64,000 bases of DNA from Membranipora membranacea (taxonomy: Eukaryota > Bryozoa > Gymnolaemata > Cheilostomatida > Membraniporidae), in NCBI GenBank assembly GCA_914767715.1, contig OU612072.1, positions 23,126,001-23,190,000 on the forward strand, written 5' to 3'. The notes under the pieces are model-generated. The model was not told where the DNA came from, did not search any database, and worked only from the letters and a program-made list of their open reading frames with translations. Each line of letters starts with the position of its first letter. The first letter of the stretch is position 1. The translations under genes were made by a program, and so were the position numbers. Positions 61,101 through 64,000 of the stretch are shown in pieces.

Positions 61101-64000
61101 AACCTACATCGCATTAAGATCTGCTACCCATTCAAACATCCTACCAAACTTGGCTTTTGAGGTTACACCTGCGGCCATGCCCAGGAATAGATTCCCAGTT
61201 GTCCCACCAATGACCGAGCCTGACAACCAGTAGGCTTACCAAAAATCCTGCTATTTTTTACATACCATAAATCTTTTTTTTTTGTTGTTGTTGATATTGA
61301 CTAGTCTTTAATAGCTTTCATGGTCTGCTTTTTTTTGCAGTTGTGATTTAAACTAATTGCGACTTTATGCTTGGGCTTTGGTAACTCCTGCATTCTTTGT
61401 CTAAAAAATATTTTTCAGCAAAAAGCTGATTCTGTAAGTTGCTATTTCACACCCAACCCAACCTATATCTGTGTTCTAAGAAATACCCAGTGCCCAATCC
61501 ACCAATTTATAGTACTCTAGAGGTGGGGAAAACACATCATATCTTATACTGTTTTGTAGACTAAAGTCTCAAAGAATGTTGAGAGTATGACTTTGACTGG
61601 CCTGCAAGGAGCTCATGCATATCAATTCAAGCTTCACACTACATCCCTAGCCAATCCTGAGCTGTCGGAAGGAACAGAATGGCATAAAGTCTCATTATGT
61701 AAGTATCCTTTTTTAGGCTTTTTATTGTAAGACAATCCCTTTTTCTCCTATGCAAGCTAATATTAGATATTGATTTTGTAAAGATATCATCAAAAAAAGT
61801 TCCAAAACCAATTTGCCCAGATAAAGTAATCATAAAGAATATTTTTTGCTTGATTAAGGCAAACAATTCATATGTGCCCTCTGCTTCATCAAAGACTCTA
61901 GATCTAGAACCTTATGTCTTTCCTGATTTAACTGGTTGCAATGGTACTCTAATCTGTGTTCCCTGCTGCTGCCCATACCCTTGAGGCAGCAGGACATAAA
62001 ATAAAGGAGCCTCAATTGGTTTTGTGGCGGAACGGGAATCAATAATAATGTTTACTCTCTTTAGTCCCCCCTCAGGATTCTTACTTCAATATATCTCACC
62101 GGTACACTGGAGACATGGTCGGAGATGGCTCATTCTACTTTGATGTCACTCTTCCTACCTCAAAGCAGACAATAAGGTTAAATATAATCATACAAACAGA
62201 GATCTTTGATGGTAAAAATGGCTTCATCAAGGCACTCAACAGCACGGAGTTTCCAAGCTGTAAGTTATTTGAGACACTCTTTCACATAACTGCCGCTATT
62301 CATGATCCCTTTGTTGGAAAATTCTCATTAACCTTTGGGGATATAAGTGTATTGATGTTATGCTTCATAAACCTTGTTAGCAATAATTCAGCACAGTGTT
62401 TGGGTTTGTTTTGATTTTAATATATTATAATATAATTGGGCACATTGATATTCACATTATTAACATCCATATCAATATGATATCCATGTTCGAAGAAAAC
62501 ACTTAGCTTGCTGTTAAAGGCCAAATATGATATAATTGGATGGTAGTAAGAGGTTGTCCAAAGCAGTACAACTTACTACGTAACTTTGTTATTTTATTTG
62601 TCAGGGATTGGAATCCACAATAGGTTTGTAATAACTGATCGACAAATAAACCTACGCAGCCCTGAGTATAAACAACCTGGTCAGAGGTATCAATTTAACC
62701 TCTTTATCAAAGACGACAGGAACGATGGGAAAATAACTCCTGGAAGCACAAAGAATATCATTAGAACAATCGGTAATGCACCCTATCATACCTCGAAATT
62801 TAACTAATGAACAACCTTCTGGCACTTCTCAAATAAGAGTCTGACCAACTAGTTCAGATTACTCAGTCAAACTAAACTAAAATCCAGCGTCCACAACAAC
62901 TCCAGTCACCAATCTTTTCTACTTTTGTTGATGACTATACTGTTTTACACTAAGTCCAAGTTGTCATTGTGGAGAGGGTTACCTGTCTAAAGTACAGGTA
63001 AAGAGACCCATGGGAGCGGCACCCTATACCCTTGCTCGCCGGAATTCCAGCTACTCTTTTTATCATAGAGTCGGAACTTTTTACTGCATGTGGAGTGTGA
63101 AAACATTCAGTGGACCTCCAATGTTTTAAGTCCCGTTTCGCCAGTACCAAACCAGAAATGACTGCTGGTGCCAGGAATTGAACCTGGACCTCAGAGATCA
63201 CAAGTCTGTACTCTTAACCATCAGACCACTCCTGACCCCTGGCTGTTTTACACTTCTGCATACATTAACTTCATATACCCTCCAACTGCTTTTCTCCTCT
63301 TATATTAAATTTCATCGTATTACGACCCTAACCCTTCTCCTAGACATTATTTCCATACGTACATCACATCAAACTGTTAGTTTCTTGACATATGCTACAG
63401 AGATGATAAGACTCTAGGTTTACAAAATGCAAGGTGTTATTGGAAATCGAGTTTCGCAAGCTGTCAAATGTTTTTAGTATATGAAGGGTGGCTTATTACC
63501 TCAATAAATCCTTTCTCTTACTTGGGATGGTGCGATTGAATTGCGATCGGTGCCACAGGAGTTGTGAGTTCAAGTCTGACTGGGGGAGCTTTCAAGGTTG
63601 ATTGTTCCTGTCACTAGCATCCTTTAGTATACCTCTCCTCCATCCATTGTTTCTGTTAAACAATGGCTTTAAAGACGTTTTCTAGAACAACTATTAGATG
63701 GCCCTTTCATTCACGTTGATAGAGCCCCCATCCATACCTCAGGCATGCACCTGCCAAGTGTTCGATACATTGTAAATGCTCACAAACCACGTTTATACAA
63801 AATGTATATTCTTACAATAATTGACATCCTTAGCAATGTAATGCAATTTTTACAGTTCCAAGTACCCCTAAAAATCTCACTATACTCAACTCTCCAATAT
63901 CGCCAACACTGGTTGCTGCCTGGATTATTGACAAACGTTCACGGCTAGATGAGATACTCATGAAGGTCTACACTACAGGAAGATTACCTAATATGACATT
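52064..64000 (+). CDS. Unrecognised secreted or membrane protein with tandem FN3-like domains (3' end off window)
   Basis: An N-terminal signal-peptide exon is followed by at least eight fibronectin type III-like modules; 787 codons lie inside the window. Most modules are coded by an exon pair: the first starts in phase 1 with a Pro-rich A strand (PRIGLTY, PPRNITV, PPKNVML, STPKNLT), the second starts in phase 0 and holds the Y-x-(V/I) F strand and the G strand (GVKYDVSAIAQ, TFKYILNAS, GVNYEIKIQT, GLVYETTVQA, AHAYQFKLHT). Many first halves carry one or two Cys that could form intradomain disulfides. Modules are very divergent from one another and from FN3 proteins I know. Possible relatives include receptor tyrosine phosphatases or adhesion receptors; any membrane or catalytic part would be beyond 64000. 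One join (exons 6-7 below) is uncertain. Confidence 0.75.
52158..53732 (+). other. FN3-module gene intron 1: no further exon found
   Basis: 1.6 kb; the phases of exons 1 and 2 already match, so no exon is required here. No named repeat is seen. Confidence 0.5.
53733..53929 (+). CDS. FN3-module gene exon 2: module 1, first half
   Basis: Acceptor TTTTTTTTCCAG. Codes D-LAIPTVTVDHDNVRYENG, VTLASGQESKEVELDLECI, ...GDCKNERVSKDSFK. The donor AAA/GTAAGA is phase 0. The frame stays open past the donor to a TAA at 54065. Confidence 0.78.
53930..55401 (+). other. FN3-module gene intron 2
   Basis: 1.5 kb. The first 138 bases continue the exon 2 frame to a stop at 54065-54067; otherwise nothing is recognised. 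Confidence 0.5.
55402..55498 (+). CDS. FN3-module gene exon 3: module 1, second half
   Basis: Acceptor AAATTATAG. Codes LTLNRGVKYDVSAIAQGVSR, SSQQSQPTTIDV plus phase-1 G. Confidence 0.75.
55726..55940 (+). CDS. FN3-module gene exon 4: module 2, first half
   Basis: Codes ELGEPDVEKYEELTPVNGYR, FFSVKFLVPDSWRYQSISLS, then CVPDSKD...VATCDQESTGNITRK. The acceptor is TTTTGGAG here; an alternative nine bases on (start 55735) keeps the frame. Donor AAG/GTTAAC. Confidence 0.72.
56108..56207 (+). CDS. FN3-module gene exon 5: module 2, second half
   Basis: Acceptor CTTTGTAG. Codes LKLKPTFKYILNASIKSYYE, NTGPITILPEIIA plus phase-1 T. Confidence 0.78.
56450..56760 (-). mobile_element. Dispersed repeat, LINE 3' fragment (copy 2)
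   Basis: Homologous to 38640-38885. A minus-strand frame reads MDEIDCPTCGQDKNTALYFV then TSCQFYKQARQR. This CPxC...C...R pattern is typical of the zinc-binding tail at the end of non-LTR reverse transcriptases. A truncated insertion in intron 5 of the FN3-module gene. Confidence 0.55.
56902..57054 (+). CDS. FN3-module gene exon 6: module 3, first half (3' end uncertain)
   Basis: Acceptor TTTCTTTCAG. Codes LPFPPRNITVTPSGVGRAG, EVIVRWSNVPNQYFSLTHAV, LPGNDYPVV. The W-containing B strand is the most FN3-like in the gene. The best-looking donor (GTC/GTGAGT, end 57041) is out of phase with exon 7; CAA/GTACAT (end 57054) is in phase. Confidence 0.65.
57140..57215 (-). mobile_element. tRNA-derived SINE head
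   Basis: Minus strand: ATAGCTCATTTGACGTCAG (box A-like) and TTGGTTCGATCCTC (box B). No acceptor-stem pairing. Confidence 0.45.
57574..57678 (+). CDS. FN3-module gene exon 7: module 3, second half
   Basis: Acceptor CTGCAACAG after a pyrimidine tract. Codes GTLTWCAGKMYNWLLWTQRL, EWKSETVASPTVYS plus phase-1 T, an F-G strand pair rich in Trp. Confidence 0.65.
57690..57950 (+). pseudogene. Possible decayed, intron-free FN3-like module
   Basis: Two adjacent frames, offset by one shift near 57810, read like the two halves of a module: FINFLRISCSSHAITVKSC (Cys-bearing first-half style) then LNYVVATYDQTTFSIIGIIG, ...SEFITA (second-half style, compare exon 5). No usable acceptor or donor is seen. Confidence 0.25.
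58158..58357 (+). CDS. FN3-module gene exon 8: module 4, first half
   Basis: Acceptor TTCCATTTCAG. Codes Y-PVTPRIGLTYSRLNTQKLR, DDYERLVVTCITHPS, ...KSKEIAE. Donor GAG/GTACGG, phase 0. Confidence 0.76.
58536..58629 (+). CDS. FN3-module gene exon 9: module 4, second half
   Basis: Acceptor CTCTGTAG. Codes LTLYEGVNYEIKIQTIFHDQ, LSEPKYINFTE plus phase-1 G. Confidence 0.77.
58878..59053 (+). CDS. Orphan FN3-like first-half exon (skipped, terminal or dead)
   Basis: Acceptor TTTTACATCAG. Codes ERLQTPVIVYFTNMELPPHI, PFTLLVTVDANMIWSYM, ...SNLQCIINYDVLGH. Its possible donor CAT/GTAAAA is phase 0, but no second-half exon follows before the phase-1 exon at 59200, so including it would shift the frame. 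Reading on, the frame stops at about 59077. Confidence 0.4.
59200..59405 (+). CDS. FN3-module gene exon 10: module 5, first half
   Basis: Acceptor TTTTTTTTTCAG. Codes A-PALPALKITETNNDEEGY, VTKSYYSSLNITCQPKE, ...QIECEIKGIDKDKRL, phase 0 at donor CTG/GTAAAC. Confidence 0.77.
59695..59791 (+). CDS. FN3-module gene exon 11: module 5, second half
   Basis: Acceptor CCTTTCACAG. Codes FKLQSGLVYETTVQAVSFGK, TSRIGPIWKITS plus phase-1 G. Confidence 0.78.
59792..61418 (+). other. Introns around FN3-module exon 12
   Basis: Two introns (about 600 and 880 bp) flanking exon 12. AT-rich, with no further exon or repeat that I can name. Confidence 0.5.
60395..60537 (+). CDS. FN3-module gene exon 12: module 6, first half
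   Basis: Acceptor TTGATTGTAG. Codes A-SHPPKNVMLIPHAAPDEHK, LDIQWTNVQHQFIDNTVIF, CDRGCSQQK. Donor AAA/GTGAGT, phase 0. Confidence 0.77.
61419..61433 (+). CDS. 15-nt microexon (QKADS)
   Basis: A T-rich tract and TTTTTCAG precede CAAAAAGCTGATTCT, followed by GTAAGT. Phase 0 on both sides, so it can be included or skipped without changing the frame. It is supported only by its two strong splice signals. Confidence 0.45.
61560..61698 (+). CDS. FN3-module gene exon 13: module 6, second half
   Basis: Acceptor TGTTTTGTAG. Codes TKVSKNVESMTLTGLQGAHA, YQFKLHTTSLANPELSEGTE, WHKVSL plus phase-1 T. Confidence 0.77.
62065..62259 (+). CDS. FN3-module gene exon 14: module 7 (single exon)
   Basis: Acceptor CTCTCTTTAG. 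Codes F-PPQDSYFNISHRYTGDM, DGSFYFDVTLPTSKQTIRLN, ...ALNSTEFPS plus phase-1 T. Shorter than the others and not split by a phase-0 intron. Confidence 0.72.
62605..62772 (+). CDS. FN3-module gene exon 15: module 8 (single exon)
   Basis: Acceptor TTATTTGTCAG. Codes W-IGIHNRFVITDRQINLRSP, EYKQPGQRYQFNLFIKDDR, ...NIIRTI plus phase-1 G. Confidence 0.73.
62960..63240 (-). mobile_element. tRNA-derived SINE, about 280 bp
   Basis: Minus strand: the head begins GTCAGGAGTGGTCTGATGG (box A-like) and has an intact T-arm, CCAGG TTCAATT CCTGG (box B). A long non-tRNA body follows. The acceptor arms do not pair, so it is not a tRNA gene. In the last intron of the window. Confidence 0.65.
63522..63600 (+). mobile_element. 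Degenerate tRNA-like repeat
   Basis: Plus strand: GGATGGTGCGATTGAATTG and TGTGAGTTCAAGTCTGAC resemble boxes A and B, but poorly. Confidence 0.3.
63856..64000 (+). CDS. FN3-module gene exon 16: next module, cut by window end
   Basis: Acceptor TTTTTACAG. Codes V-PSTPKNLTILNSPISPT, LVAAWIIDKRSRLDEILMK, still open at position 64000. Confidence 0.74.

Overview
Eukaryotic (animal) genomic DNA, AT-rich, with spliced genes (GT-AG introns mostly 0.2-3 kb), tRNA-derived SINEs, MITE-like elements and many minisatellites. The ortholog-level match of the first gene to human HEATR5 proteins, together with a peptide-receptor-type GPCR, points to a bilaterian-grade invertebrate. I cannot name the phylum; a marine lophotrochozoan is plausible but unproven. 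There is no bacterial, viral or CRISPR locus.

Three genes are supported. (1) Positions 775-30546, minus strand: the HEATR5 gene (HEATR5B/Laa1-type AP-1 trafficking factor). I resolved 30 coding exons. All splice phases agree and give 1619 codons plus one base, from the start Met to about four fifths of the protein; the C-terminal exons lie left of the window. (2) Positions 39276-45071, plus strand: a complete class A GPCR of FMRFamide-receptor-like type. It has six coding exons, 433 aa, a 5' UTR splice acceptor and an AATAAA 23 bases after the stop. It lacks the acidic residue of the DRY motif and both cysteines of the TM3-ECL2 disulfide. (3) Positions 52064 to beyond 64000, plus strand: an unrecognised secreted or membrane protein with a signal-peptide exon and at least eight tandem fibronectin-III-like modules. 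Most modules are coded by an exon pair (phase 1 in, phase 0 in the middle, phase 1 out); at least 787 residues lie inside the window.

Between the genes, 30.5-39.3 kb holds palindromes, a 9-bp satellite, a decayed gag-like fragment and one possible unassigned exon. The 45.1-52.1 kb stretch holds a 2-kb array of about 43 copies of a 47-bp unit.

The most unusual signal is positional. Seven of the 30 HEATR5 introns carry a minisatellite directly downstream of the 5' splice site, never beside the 3' splice site. In three of them (after exons 2, 19 and 29) the repeat visibly contains copies of the exon-intron junction itself. The separate 47-bp array carries a consensus 5' splice site (CAG/GTGAG) in nearly every unit. 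This suggests minisatellites born by tandem duplication of 5' splice-site DNA. The other notable item is the divergent FN3-module gene, with an orphan half-domain exon, a 15-nt microexon and an open-ended alternative exon.
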